Below, in pieces: positions 17,009-25,742 of a stretch of 51,689 nucleotides of DNA. Numbering within the stretch: the stretch's first letter is position 1; the number at the start of each line of letters is the position of its first letter. This DNA comes from Bryobacteraceae bacterium CoA2 C42. Lineage in GTDB: Bacteria > Acidobacteriota > Terriglobia > Bryobacterales > Bryobacteraceae. Position numbers and translations under genes: made by a program. The stretch covers positions 1 through 51,689 of the forward strand of contig JAINDL010000018.1 of assembly GCA_019931245.1 (NCBI GenBank), in the 5' to 3' direction. The notes beneath the pieces are model-generated. The model saw only the letters and a list, made by a program, of their open reading frames with translations. It was not told the origin of the DNA and made no database searches.

Positions 17009-18101
17009 ACTGCACGACCATCCAGCCGGTCAGCGCCGTAAAAATCGTTCCGCCTAAGCCGTTGCCAAACGCCAGCAGCCCCGATACCACCCCCACCACC
17101 TCTCGCGGATAGATGTCGTTGGTCAACGTCGCTTGGTTCGTCTTCCAGCCCATGTGCGCAAACGTCACCACGCAAATCAGCGCCAGCGCCACCGTCCGGC
17201 TCTCCACAAAACCCACCGCCATCGACAATGGCATCAGCGCCGCGAACGGCAGCATCCACCGCAGGCGCGCCTCCACCGGACTCCAACCCCGGCGCACTAA
17301 CTGCCCCGATAGCCACCCCCCGGCCAGACTGCCAGCGTCCGCCGTCAGATACGGCATCCACGCCAGCATCCCCATCTCCGCCACCGTGAAGCCCCGCTGG
17401 TCCACCAAATACTTCGGCAGCCAGAACAGATAAAACCACCACACCGGATCCGACAAAAAACGCGCCGCCAGCAGACCCCACGTCTGACGGTAGCGCAGCA
17501 TCTCCGTCCACCGCCGCCGCGGGCCCGCCGGCAGCGGCAGCGCCTCGGCGTGCCGCGTGACCAGAATCCAGGGAATCAACCAGACCAGCCCCAACGCGCC
17601 CGTGGCCACAAACGCCATCCGCCAGCCATAATGCAGCGCCAGCAGCGTCACTACCGGCGGCGCCACCACCGCCCCCACGCTCGCCCCCGCCTGAATCATG
17701 CCATGAATGAAGGCCCGGTCCTTGGGTGCGTACCACTCGGATACCCCCTTGAACGCCGCCATGAAGTTGCCGCTCTCCCCCGCCCCCAGCAGAAACCGGA
17801 ACGCCCCCAGCGACCACGCACCCTGCACGAAAGCATGCAGGCTGTTGGCCGCGCTCCACCAGACCATGAAACTCCCGAGGGAAAAACGGGTACCCCACCG
17901 GTCCACCAGAAAACCCGAACCGGCGTACATCACCGTATACGCCACCAGAAACGCCGTCAGGATATTCGCATACTGCTGGTCAGAGATCCCCAACTCCTTC
18001 GTCAGCGATGGAGCCAACACCGATAGCGTCTGCCGGTCGACATAGTTAATGACCGTCGAAAGAAACAACAGAACGGCGATTGCCCAGCGCCAGGAGGACA
18101 T
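16896..18101 (-). CDS. MFS transporter, anion:cation symporter (hexuronate/sugar-acid) type
   Basis: A 401-residue protein with about 12 predicted transmembrane helices. Helix 1 is followed by NYVDRQTLSVLAPSL, the signature of the anion:cation symporter family that imports hexuronates, glucarate and galactonate. The motif between helices 2 and 3 reads GFLVDRWGTRFSLG. A long central loop (VTRHAEALPLPAGPRRR) separates the halves. It lies 2 bp downstream of the aldolase gene, so the two are coupled. Import of a sugar acid that the dehydratase and aldolase then process is the simplest reading. Confidence 0.85.
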   Translation of the reverse strand: MSSWRWAIAVLLFLSTVINYVDRQTLSVLAPSLTKELGISDQQYANILTAFLVAYTVMYAGSGFLVDRWGTRFSLGSFMVWWSAANSLHAFVQGAWSLGAFRFLLGAGESGNFMAAFKGVSEWYAPKDRAFIHGMIQAGASVGAVVAPPVVTLLALHYGWRMAFVATGALGLVWLIPWILVTRHAEALPLPAGPRRRWTEMLRYRQTWGLLAARFLSDPVWWFYLFWLPKYLVDQRGFTVAEMGMLAWMPYLTADAGSLAGGWLSGQLVRRGWSPVEARLRWMLPFAALMPLSMAVGFVESRTVALALICVVTFAHMGWKTNQATLTNDIYPREVVGVVSGLLAFGNGLGGTIFTALTGWMVVQFSYASVFVLMGLLHPVSYLLVRWLVRTPLQTTQSLHP

Positions 18102-18103
18102 CG

Positions 18104-19006
18104 TCAGACCTTCAAGCCCGCCCGGATACGCTCCCGCAGGAACCGCAACTCGGCCAGCGATACCGGATCAAGCGAGGCGGTCGGATGCCGCACCCGCGCC
18201 GAGGCAATGACCCCCTCCGCCACCAGGTTGTGCTTCATCGCCGAAACCCCCATCCCCGGCTGCAGCTCAAAACGCAGCAGCGGCAGAATCCGCTCAAACT
18301 CCTGCCACGCCCCGGTCAGGTCGTTCCCTTCGAGACGGTCCCAGATCGTCACCAACTCCCGCGTCAGATCGCTGCCCGGCATCTGCCCGCGGGCGCCCCG
18401 CTGATACTCCTCAATAAAAAACTGACAGTTGAGCCCGCCAAACAAGGTCAACGTGTCGCCCGCCGCCGCATGCAGCGTCGAAGTCTTCGGCGCCGTCGGC
18501 GGGGCCTCCACCTTAACCAACTGCACGTGCTCCAACTCCCGCCCCATCCGCGCCAGCAGCGGCACCGGCAGCGGCACCTGCGTCAGCAGCGGCGCATCCT
18601 GCACCATGATGGGTATCGATACGGCGCGCGAAATCTCACCAAAGTAGTGCATCAGCCCATCGCCATCGGTCTTCAGATAGTACGGCGGCAGGATCATCAG
18701 CGCGTCCGCCCCCAGCTCCTCCATCTCCTTCGACAGCGCCACGGCGGCATCGGTGCCCGTGTGCCCGGAGGAGGCAATCAACGGCACCCGCGGACCCGCC
18801 TCGCGCCGGATCAGTCGCATCAGCGCAACCCGCTCTTCGGTCGACAGCGTATACCCTTCGCTGGCGTTACCGAACAGACCCAGTCCGTGCGCCCCCTGCC
18901 CGAGCAGATAGTGGACCAAACGAGCCTGACTGGCGTAATCAACCTGCCCGCTCTCATCAAAAGTGGTGCACAGGATGGGAAAAACTCCGCGAAATCGATG
19001 CTGCAT
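18104..19006 (-). CDS. DapA/NAL-family aldolase or dehydratase
   Basis: A 300-residue TIM-barrel protein of the dihydrodipicolinate synthase/N-acetylneuraminate lyase family. The Schiff-base lysine is Lys165 (VQLVKVEAPP). The carboxylate-binding loop reads FGNASEGYTLS instead of GTTGE. The position of the usual catalytic Tyr (YNVP) reads VQDAP, so Gln136 replaces Tyr, and a different proton-transfer route is likely. Given the dehydratase, MFS and FadR neighbours, cleavage or dehydration of a 2-keto-3-deoxy sugar acid is more likely than lysine synthesis. It is first in a transcript with the MFS gene. Confidence 0.8.
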   Translation of the reverse strand: MQHRFRGVFPILCTTFDESGQVDYASQARLVHYLLGQGAHGLGLFGNASEGYTLSTEERVALMRLIRREAGPRVPLIASSGHTGTDAAVALSKEMEELGADALMILPPYYLKTDGDGLMHYFGEISRAVSIPIMVQDAPLLTQVPLPVPLLARMGRELEHVQLVKVEAPPTAPKTSTLHAAAGDTLTLFGGLNCQFFIEEYQRGARGQMPGSDLTRELVTIWDRLEGNDLTGAWQEFERILPLLRFELQPGMGVSAMKHNLVAEGVIASARVRHPTASLDPVSLAELRFLRERIRAGLKV

Positions 19007-19083
19007 TCTGAAATTTTATATCACAGAACGCGACCTCCGCCACCCGTATCCCGCGAACACCAAGTCCGCCATCCGCCCGCTAC

Positions 19084-19129
19084 AAACAGAAAAACCACTT
19101 CCGGCAGCATATCACTGCCGGAAGTGGTT
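19084..19129 (-). terminator. intrinsic terminator of the chemoreceptor gene
   Basis: A perfect 15-bp inverted repeat (AACCACTTCCGGCAG at 19093-19107 and its complement at 19115-19129) with a 7-nt loop. On the minus strand the stem is followed by TTTCTGTTTG, a U-rich tail. It begins 17 bp after the stop of the minus-strand chemoreceptor gene. Confidence 0.9.
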
Positions 19130-19145
19130 CCCTGCGATGGTTCGA

Positions 19146-20603
19146 CTAGGATCTCCGGCCTAGCAGCGAGTCAAGCTTCTCTACGACCGTGGTCATCGTG
19201 ACAATCTCGCCGCGGAGTTGATCGGTCGCCATGGCCGCGCCGTGGTTAGCCTCGGCGTTCTTCTGCACCACCGTCGATACGCCCTGCAGCGCCGTGGCAA
19301 TCTGATCCATCGAAGCCGTCCGGTCAATCGCTCCCTGGCTCAGCAGAGCCGCCGAACTATCAATCGCCTTCGAGCCTTTCAGAATGTCAAGAAACGCCTG
19401 CGCCACCTGGTCAGTGCGCGCGGCTCCCTCCGTTGCGCTCGCCTTGGCTTCGAGCATAATCGTGTCGGTATCCTCAGCGGCCGACGCGCAGCGCCGCGCC
19501 AGTACCCGCACCTCATCCGCCACCACCGCAAAGCCCAAACCGTGCTCACCAGCCCGCGCCGCTTCAATCGCCGCATTCAAGGCCAGCAGATTGGTCTGAA
19601 ACGCAATCTGGCCGATAATGCTCACCGCGCCGCGAACCCGTTCCGAAGCGTTCTGAATCTGCTGCATCGCCGCATGCAACTGCGACACCGCGTCATTGCC
19701 CTGCGTGATCTCCTTCGACAAACCGGCGATGCTCCGCGCAATGCTCGCCGTCTCTTCCCGCTCGCGGTGCGCCCGGTCCCGCGTCTCCTGCATCATCGCC
19801 GCAATCTCTTCGACCGACGATGCCTGCTCGGATGCGCCCGAGGAGATCCCCGCGCTGATACCCGCCACCGAATCCGCCGTCGACTGCATCTGCAAGGCTC
19901 CGCCGTGCAGCGCCTGCGCCGCCATGCCTATCTCCGCCGTGATGCTGATCGGAACCTGAACCGCTATGAACACCCCGAGAATGTAGAAGAAGAAGATCGT
20001 CACACTCGCAAACAGAATCTTCTCCCGGTACGCCTTCTGCCGCATACCCAGCATCACATCCAGTTCCGCCAGCCCCACCTCGGCCAGCTTGCTCATCTTT
20101 AACTCCACATTCCTCGAATCCAACGGGCGTTCGCTCAACGACTTCTCTAAAGCCTGCAAAATCGGGGGCAAGCGCTCCTGCATCGAGGGCGTAACACCGT
20201 TGAAGTCCTTGTCCTCCTCCAACGATGCCTTGACCGATCGCATCAGGCTGGCCAGCAAATCCGCCGAATCCGGCTTGACCGCCAACTGCGGCAGCAGCAA
20301 ACCCACCGCGTCCATCAGGTTATACGCATCCAGATCCGGGTCGAGGATGAGAAAGCTGTCATCCATCAACCGGCGCAACTTCGTCTGGGCGTCCCCGGCA
20401 TCCTTGCCGCCCGCTATCACCTTTTTCAAGAGCGGACCGGCCTCAACCACGCCCGCCCGTTCCCGAGCCGCGAAGTTGATGTCCTTCTGCAAAGCAGAAA
20501 CTACGAAATAGAGGGACGCCATGACCGGCAGCGTTAACAGCCCAACCGCGAGCCACATTCGGCGGTTCAGCGGTAACTTGGAGAGCAATTGGCGGGTTCG
20601 CAT
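19146..20603 (-). CDS. methyl-accepting chemotaxis protein
   Basis: About 485 residues from the ATG at 20603; an in-frame GTG at 20690 would add 29 residues ahead of the basic pre-helix segment. Transmembrane helix 1 ([19 protein letters not shown]) is followed by a helical sensor of about 160 residues and a second helix ([17 protein letters not shown]). The cytoplasmic part is a long coiled coil with the signalling hairpin [20 protein letters not shown] and [20 protein letters not shown] domain is hard to see; helix 2 leads almost directly into the signalling region. No CheW-binding partners or other che genes are nearby. A clear terminator follows. Confidence 0.85.
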   Translation of the reverse strand: MRTRQLLSKLPLNRRMWLAVGLLTLPVMASLYFVVSALQKDINFAARERAGVVEAGPLLKKVIAGGKDAGDAQTKLRRLMDDSFLILDPDLDAYNLMDAVGLLLPQLAVKPDSADLLASLMRSVKASLEEDKDFNGVTPSMQERLPPILQALEKSLSERPLDSRNVELKMSKLAEVGLAELDVMLGMRQKAYREKILFASVTIFFFYILGVFIAVQVPISITAEIGMAAQALHGGALQMQSTADSVAGISAGISSGASEQASSVEEIAAMMQETRDRAHREREETASIARSIAGLSKEITQGNDAVSQLHAAMQQIQNASERVRGAVSIIGQIAFQTNLLALNAAIEAARAGEHGLGFAVVADEVRVLARRCASAAEDTDTIMLEAKASATEGAARTDQVAQAFLDILKGSKAIDSSAALLSQGAIDRTASMDQIATALQGVSTVVQKNAEANHGAAMATDQLRGEIVTMTTVVEKLDSLLGRRS

Positions 20604-20823
20604 TGCGATGTTAGGAGACCATGGAGATATGTTTTCAGGCGTCACAAAAGTCTCATCGGAATCCCCCGCCATTCTTTGAGAAAAACTCACAACCCCGAAA
20701 TTTACTTGCCCGCCCGCACCCGCAATGGTAGGTTCAGAGAGAACGTGGATTGATTTAGGGTTTGCTCAACACGCCAGCCTGCCAAATTGCAACCACGCTA
20801 AAAAGTGCTAAAGGAGTTGCCTC

Positions 20824-21084
20824 ATGCCTGCCCACCGTGTCCTCCGGGGATCCGACGGAGAGTTGATCCTGGTCCGGCTGACCGTGCCCGCCCACGATCT
20901 CGAAGACTCCCTCGAAACGCTCGCCGCCTTTGACTTCCCCGTCAATCCCGCACTGTTCCATCGCGGCACGGAGACCGCGATCGAGTTCCCCGCTTACTCA
21001 GGGAAACTGCCGCAGATCGAAGCCGCCCTCGCCGACCGCGGCCACCTCGAAACCTTCTCTCTCCTCGCCGGAATCAGTAGCTAG
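20824..21084 (+). CDS. small unknown protein (86 aa)
   Basis: A short acidic protein with no signal peptide or transmembrane segment. An AAGGAG ribosome-binding site sits 7 bp before the ATG, which supports translation. The sequence alternates short strands and helices (LILVRLTVPAHDLEDSLETL; LPQIEAALADRGHLETFSLL). It stands alone between the chemoreceptor gene (divergent) and the anti-sigma gene (convergent). I do not recognise the family, and no function is implied by context. Confidence 0.65.
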   Translation: MPAHRVLRGSDGELILVRLTVPAHDLEDSLETLAAFDFPVNPALFHRGTETAIEFPAYSGKLPQIEAALADRGHLETFSLLAGISS

Positions 21085-21108
21085 CGGACCCGAGGCCCCA
21101 TCCCCCCC

Positions 21109-21360
21109 TCAACACTCCCCTCCCCGCCGGGCTTCCATCCGCCGGCGCAGCGCCTCAAGCAGCCGGCCCTCCACCTCGCGCGGAATCGGCTGCGGCTCCG
21201 TACCCTTGAAGACCTTCATCGTCTTCTTGCACGTGTCCACTACCACCCAGCAGTTTGGACACTCATTGATGTGCTTTTCAAGCTGCACCCGCAGCAGCGC
21301 ATCCGTCTCCTCGTCAAGAAAAGCATTCAATTCCGTCAAGAATTCTTTACATGTAAGCAA
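21109..21360 (-). CDS. zinc-finger anti-sigma factor
   Basis: An 83-residue protein with the anti-sigma zinc motif His-x3-Cys-x2-Cys (KHINECPNCW) preceded by a conserved Cys (MLTCKEF). It lacks a transmembrane helix, so it is a soluble anti-sigma factor. It overlaps the 3' end of the ECF sigma gene by 14 bp and is therefore coupled to it. The zinc/thiol cluster suggests possible redox or metal control, as known for ZAS proteins; the signal is not shown. Confidence 0.8.
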   Translation of the reverse strand: MLTCKEFLTELNAFLDEETDALLRVQLEKHINECPNCWVVVDTCKKTMKVFKGTEPQPIPREVEGRLLEALRRRMEARRGGEC

Positions 21361-21970
21361 GCGCGTCGTCTCCCTTTCGCTTGAATACCTTCGTCAGGCG
21401 TTCCCGTAACTGCAGGCGGGCCCGGAGCAACCTGCTCTTCACCGCCGGAACGGACAGATCCAGCGCCTCGGCCGTCTCCTCCGTCGATAACTCTTCCACA
21501 TCCCGCAACTGAAACACCGCGCGGAACGACGGCTTTAATCCCTGAATCGCCTCGTCCAGAATCCGGCGCAACTCCGTCTGCCCGTACTTCTGCTCCGGAT
21601 CACCGTCCCAGACCGCAATCTCCCGCGTGATCTGCTCCTCGCCCGTATCAATCTCGTCGTCGAGCGACACCGACTTATCGCTCCGCCGCTTCCGCAGCTT
21701 CATCAGCGCTTCATTCACCGCAATCCGCACCACCCACGTATAAAACTTCGAATCCCCATGGAACCGGTCCAGATGCGTGTAGGCCTTGAGAAAGGCCTCC
21801 TGCAAAACATCCTCGGCGTCTTCGTCGTTCTGCGTGATGTTCTTCGCCAGCCGGAACACCTTCCGGCTATAACGCCCCACCAGCGTCGAAAAAGCCGCAT
21901 CATCCCCGTGGCGGGCCAGTTCCACCAGCGCTGACTCGTCCCTCACGTCCTGTTCGTTGGCGGTTTCCAT
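21347..21970 (-). CDS. ECF-family RNA polymerase sigma factor
   Basis: About 207 residues from the ATG at 21970, chosen because the conserved region begins soon after (ALVELARHGDDAAFSTLVGR); an upstream ATG at 22036 gives an atypical leader. Region 2 contains DAEDVLQEAFLKAY and WVVRIAVNEALMKLRKRR; region 4 contains LKPSFRAVFQLRDVEELS and VPAVKSRLLRARLQLRERL. The next gene encodes a zinc-finger anti-sigma factor in a 14-bp overlap, so this is a regulated pair. Its start lies about 140 bp from the divergent thrS start. Confidence 0.88.
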   Translation of the reverse strand: METANEQDVRDESALVELARHGDDAAFSTLVGRYSRKVFRLAKNITQNDEDAEDVLQEAFLKAYTHLDRFHGDSKFYTWVVRIAVNEALMKLRKRRSDKSVSLDDEIDTGEEQITREIAVWDGDPEQKYGQTELRRILDEAIQGLKPSFRAVFQLRDVEELSTEETAEALDLSVPAVKSRLLRARLQLRERLTKVFKRKGDDALAYM

Positions 21971-22110
21971 GCGCGGACTTTTATCATACCAGTCGGCGCT
22001 TCCCCCAACTCCCATAAGGCTGTCCGAACCGATCATATGGTACTCTGATGATTACTCTGTTCCTTTGGATTCAGCCCTTTAAAAGGCGAATTCGTCGGCC
22101 CACCCATCTC

Positions 22111-24045
22111 ATGTCCAGTATCGTCATCACCCTGCCCGACGGCAGCCAGAAGAGCCTACCCGCCGGTTCACGCCCCCTCGACGTCGCCCTCGCCATCAGC
22201 CCCCGCCTGGCCGACGACGCCATCGCCGCCAAAGTCAACGGCGAGATGTTCGACCTCACCCGCCCCCTCGACTCCGACGTCCATCTCCAGATCCTCACCA
22301 CGCGCGACCCCGAAGCCCTCGAAGTCTACCGCCACTCCACCGCCCACCTGCTCGCCGCCGCCGTGCTCGAACTCTGGCCGGATACCCAACTCGGCATCGG
22401 GCCCCCCATCGAAAACGGCTTCTACTACGACTTCGACAAAACCGTCCCCTTCACCGCCGACGACCTCGAAAAAATCGAGGCCAAAATGTGGGAGATCCAG
22501 GCCCGCGACCTCTCCTACGACCGCGTCATGACCGAAAAAGAGGAGGGCCTCAAAAGATACGCCCACCTTTGGATGAAGAGCGAACTCATCGCCGAACGCG
22601 CCGGCGAAACCTTCAGCGAATACACCCTCGGCCCACAGTTCATCGACTTCTGCCGCGGCCCCCACCTCCCCTCCACCAGGAAAATCAAGGCCTTCAAGCT
22701 GCTCCACCTCGCCGGAGCCTACTGGAAAGGCGACGAACACAACAAACAGCTCCAGCGGATCTACGGCACGGCGTTTTTCTCCAAAAAGGAGCTCGACGAG
22801 TTCATCGCCCGCCAGGAAGAGGCCAAACGCCGCGACCACCGCAAACTCGGCGCCGAACTCGACCTGTTCAGCATCCAGGAACTCGCCGGACCCGGCCTCA
22901 TCTTCTTCCACCCCAAAGGCGGCATCATCCGCAAAACCCTCGAAGACTGGATGCGCGAAGCCTATCTCGACCGCGGGTACTCCCTCGTCTATACCCCCCA
23001 CGTCGCCCGCCGCGACCTCTGGAAGGTCTCCGGACACGCCAACTTCTACAGCGAGAACATGTTCAAACCGATGGAACTCGACGACGCCGAGTACCAGCTC
23101 AAGCCGATGAACTGTCCTTGCCACATCCTGATCTTCGCCAACTCGCCCCATAGCTACCGCGACCTCCCCGTCCGCCTCGGCGAACTCGGCACCGTCTACC
23201 GCTACGAACGCAGCGGCACCATGCACGGTCTGCTCCGCGTCCGCGGCTTCACTCAGGACGACGCCCACATCTTCTGCACCCCGGAACAGATCGAAAGCGA
23301 AGTGGTCGGCTGCCTCGAATTCGCCATCCACACCCTCCATACCTTCGGCTTCACGCAATACGAAGCCGAGCTGTCCACCTGGGACGACGGCGCCAGCGGC
23401 AAGTACGACGGCACCCCCGAACTCTGGGCCCTGGCCGAAAAAGCACTCTTCGCCGCCACGGAAAAGGTGGGCATGAAGGCCAAACTCATGAAGGATGAAG
23501 CCGCCTTCTACGGCCCCAAAATCGACGTCAAGCTCGTCGACGCCATCGGCCGCAAATGGCAGCTCTCCACCGTCCAGTTCGACTTCACCCTCCCGCAGCG
23601 CTTCAAGCTCGAATACACCGCCGAAGACGGCAAAAAACACCAGCCGCTCATGGTCCACCGCGCCCTTTTCGGCAGCGTCGAACGCTTCTTCGGCATCCTC
23701 GTCGAACACTACGCCGGCGCGTTCCCCGTCTGGCTCTCCCCGGTCCAGGTCGCCGTGCTCCCCATCACCGACAAGCAGAACGACTACGCCCGCCAGGTGG
23801 TCGATCAGCTCACCGCCGATGGCGTCCGCGTCACCCTCGACGACCGTAACGATAAGGTGAACGCCAAGATCCGAGACGCCCAGCTCCAGAAGGTTCCCTA
23901 CATGCTCGTCATCGGCGGCCGCGAAGCCGAAGGCGGCAACGTCTCGGTCCGCCACCGCAAGCACGGCGATCTCGGCGTACAGTCCGTCGAAGCCTTCCGC
24001 GCCCGCATCCGGGAGCTGATCGCCTCGCGCGCCACCACGGAATAA
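22111..24045 (+). CDS. thrS: threonine--tRNA ligase
   Basis: 644 residues from the ATG at 22111, matching the usual length; an ATG at 22048 would add a 21-residue basic leader before the TGS domain. The TGS domain (SIVITLPDGSQKSLPAG) is followed by the editing domain with HSTAHLLAAAV, the class II catalytic core with NCPCHILIF and VYRYERSGTMHGLLRVRGFT, and the C-terminal anticodon-binding domain (VAVLPITDKQNDYA). The zinc ligands Cys, His and His are present in NCPCH, HIFC and VHRALFGSVERF contexts. It is followed by a glycosyltransferase gene at 4 bp. Confidence 0.95.
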   Translation: MSSIVITLPDGSQKSLPAGSRPLDVALAISPRLADDAIAAKVNGEMFDLTRPLDSDVHLQILTTRDPEALEVYRHSTAHLLAAAVLELWPDTQLGIGPPIENGFYYDFDKTVPFTADDLEKIEAKMWEIQARDLSYDRVMTEKEEGLKRYAHLWMKSELIAERAGETFSEYTLGPQFIDFCRGPHLPSTRKIKAFKLLHLAGAYWKGDEHNKQLQRIYGTAFFSKKELDEFIARQEEAKRRDHRKLGAELDLFSIQELAGPGLIFFHPKGGIIRKTLEDWMREAYLDRGYSLVYTPHVARRDLWKVSGHANFYSENMFKPMELDDAEYQLKPMNCPCHILIFANSPHSYRDLPVRLGELGTVYRYERSGTMHGLLRVRGFTQDDAHIFCTPEQIESEVVGCLEFAIHTLHTFGFTQYEAELSTWDDGASGKYDGTPELWALAEKALFAATEKVGMKAKLMKDEAAFYGPKIDVKLVDAIGRKWQLSTVQFDFTLPQRFKLEYTAEDGKKHQPLMVHRALFGSVERFFGILVEHYAGAFPVWLSPVQVAVLPITDKQNDYARQVVDQLTADGVRVTLDDRNDKVNAKIRDAQLQKVPYMLVIGGREAEGGNVSVRHRKHGDLGVQSVEAFRARIRELIASRATTE

Positions 24046-24049
24046 TGCC

Positions 24050-25174
24050 TTGGTGGCGTGGCTCCTGGCGGCCCTGCTCACGGGTTCGCTCGTCTACTGC
24101 GGCCTGATTGTCGTCGCCGTTCGCCGCTACCGGGCCGCCCGACGCGTCGCCGAACCCACCGAACCCGTCAGCATCCTCAAACCGCTCGCCGGACTCGACG
24201 AAGGCCTCGAGGACAATCTGCGGAGCTTCTTTCAACAGGATTATGAAAACTTCGAACTTCTCTTCGCCTTGCGCTCGGAGGCCGATCCCGCCTACCGTGT
24301 AGTCGAATCCCTCCGCCGGCAGTACCCCACCGTAGCCGCCCGCATCATCCTGACGGGCGAGCCCCCTTGGCCGAATGCTAAAGTGTGGAGTTTGTCGCTC
24401 ATGATGCAGCAGGCCCAACATGACCTCCTCCTCATGAGCGACTCCGATATCCGCGTGACTCCCGCGATGGCCCGCACCATCGCCGGCGAGTTTGCCGCGG
24501 ACCCTGGACTGGCCGTCACCACCTGCCCCTACCGGGCGGTGGCCGGCCAGTCAATCTGGTCCCGCCTCGAAGCACTCGGCATGAACACCGAATTCTGGGG
24601 TGGCGTCCTCGTCGCCCGGATGCTCGACGGCATGCGCTTTGCCGTCGGACCCACCATCGCCGCCCGCCGCGGCGCCATCACCGCCGTCGGCGGCTGGGAA
24701 CTGCTCCAACAGTACCTGGCCGAGGACTTCATGCTCGGCAACCTCGCCGCCGGCCGCGGCCTCGGCGTCGGTCTGTCCAGCTACGTCATCGAACACCGCA
24801 TCGGCAGCGAAAGCTTCCCGAAAAACGCCGCCCACCGCATCCGCTGGAACCGCTCGACGCGCCGCTCCCGCCCTCTCGGCTACCTCGGGCAGATCTTCAC
24901 CAACCCCCTTCCCCTCGCACTCGCCCTCGTCGCCGCGCAGCCCTCCTGGTGGCCCCTACTCTTCCCGGTGGCTTCGTTTCGCAGTTTCGCTGGTTGGGCC
25001 ACGGCCGAAACCGTCCTGGCCGACCCGGTCTGCCGCCGCCAATGGATGCTGATTCCCGTCCAGGACCTGCTCAGCTTCGTCTTCTGGCTCGCCGGCTTCT
25101 TCGGCCGCACCATCAAATGGCGCGGGCGGCGTTACCGGCTACTTGCGGACGGTCGGTTTGAGCGGGCGGAGTAA
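24050..25174 (+). CDS. HpnI-like glycosyltransferase (ceramide glucosyltransferase family, GT21)
   Basis: A 374-residue membrane glycosyltransferase. The N-terminal helix (LLAALLTGSLVYCGLIVVAV) is followed by the GT core SILKPLAGLDEGLEDNL, the DxD motif LLMSDSDIRV, an acidic catalytic loop YLAEDFMLG and the (Q/R)xxRW motif HRIRWNR. Two to three hydrophobic segments lie near the C terminus. This order fits GT21, including HpnI of hopanoid biosynthesis, but no other hpn gene is in the window, so the acceptor could be another lipid. The start is TTG at 24050 or GTG at 24053. It is 4 bp after thrS, and its end overlaps the convergent gene by 62 bp. Confidence 0.75.
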   Translation: MVAWLLAALLTGSLVYCGLIVVAVRRYRAARRVAEPTEPVSILKPLAGLDEGLEDNLRSFFQQDYENFELLFALRSEADPAYRVVESLRRQYPTVAARIILTGEPPWPNAKVWSLSLMMQQAQHDLLLMSDSDIRVTPAMARTIAGEFAADPGLAVTTCPYRAVAGQSIWSRLEALGMNTEFWGGVLVARMLDGMRFAVGPTIAARRGAITAVGGWELLQQYLAEDFMLGNLAAGRGLGVGLSSYVIEHRIGSESFPKNAAHRIRWNRSTRRSRPLGYLGQIFTNPLPLALALVAAQPSWWPLLFPVASFRSFAGWATAETVLADPVCRRQWMLIPVQDLLSFVFWLAGFFGRTIKWRGRRYRLLADGRFERAE

Positions 25175-25700
25175 CCGACCGCAAAAACGTCCGCAGCGTG
25201 CCGGCCTCATCGCGGGCCGACTCAGCCGACACCGCCGGCGCCGGCAGCGCCTCCCGCCATGCCGCGCCCCGCGAAAACACCCGCACCTGCCCGGCGCCCA
25301 TCTCTTTGGACACCGTCCGCTCCTTGTCCCAGTACTGCTTCACTCGCTTGTCCCGCAGACGGCCCAACACCTCAGTCGGCGGCGGCGCCCAGTCCGTCTC
25401 CTCCTGCGGCTCCCACACCACCTGCACAAGAATCGGCAAATCGGCGAACTCCGACAGCAGCGACTGCAGCGCCGAGGCCCCGGCCAACGCCGCCGGCCGC
25501 GTCGGCGACAGCACCGCCACCACCCGCACCCGGTCCGCTGCCCGGTTAAAATCGGTCTGGAAAGGACCCACTCCTTCACCGCGCAAACTCACGAGCGGCG
25601 CCTGCCCCTCCGGCACCGAACCCGGCGTAAATAGATACCATAACGATGCCCCCAGCAAAACCAGCAGGCCCGCAGCCCAGACAGCAAGAAACTTGTACAT
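25113..25700 (-). CDS. exported thioredoxin-fold-like protein, active-site cysteines absent
   Basis: About 195 residues from the ATG at 25700, chosen because GGGGAGG lies just upstream and a signal anchor follows (MYKFLAVWAAGLLVLLGAS). The body contains VRVVAVLSPTRPAALAGAS, LPILVQVVWEPQEETDWAPP and RLRDKRVKQYWD. I recall soil-bacterial thioredoxin-like proteins with the same WEP...DW and RQxWD blocks, in which a Cys-x-x-Cys would sit where SPTRPAA is here. If so, this copy is not a redox enzyme. It overlaps the glycosyltransferase 3' end by 62 bp and lies 42 bp from the penicillin-acylase gene that precedes it on the strand. Confidence 0.55.
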   Translation of the reverse strand: MYKFLAVWAAGLLVLLGASLWYLFTPGSVPEGQAPLVSLRGEGVGPFQTDFNRAADRVRVVAVLSPTRPAALAGASALQSLLSEFADLPILVQVVWEPQEETDWAPPPTEVLGRLRDKRVKQYWDKERTVSKEMGAGQVRVFSRGAAWREALPAPAVSAESARDEAGTLRTFLRSVTPPAQTDRPQVAGNAARAI

Positions 25701-25742
25701 TCCGACAGCCTCCCCTGAGCTATCGGCAGATCCCGGCATTTT

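Noticed and set aside
18104-19006. Lysine-biosynthesis dihydrodipicolinate synthase (dapA)
   Set aside because: The catalytic Tyr is replaced, the GTTGE motif is changed and the neighbours are sugar-acid genes.
22168-24081. A 637-codon minus-strand open frame over thrS
   Set aside because: Gly/Glu/Val-rich antisense shadow of a clearly recognised gene; no domain.
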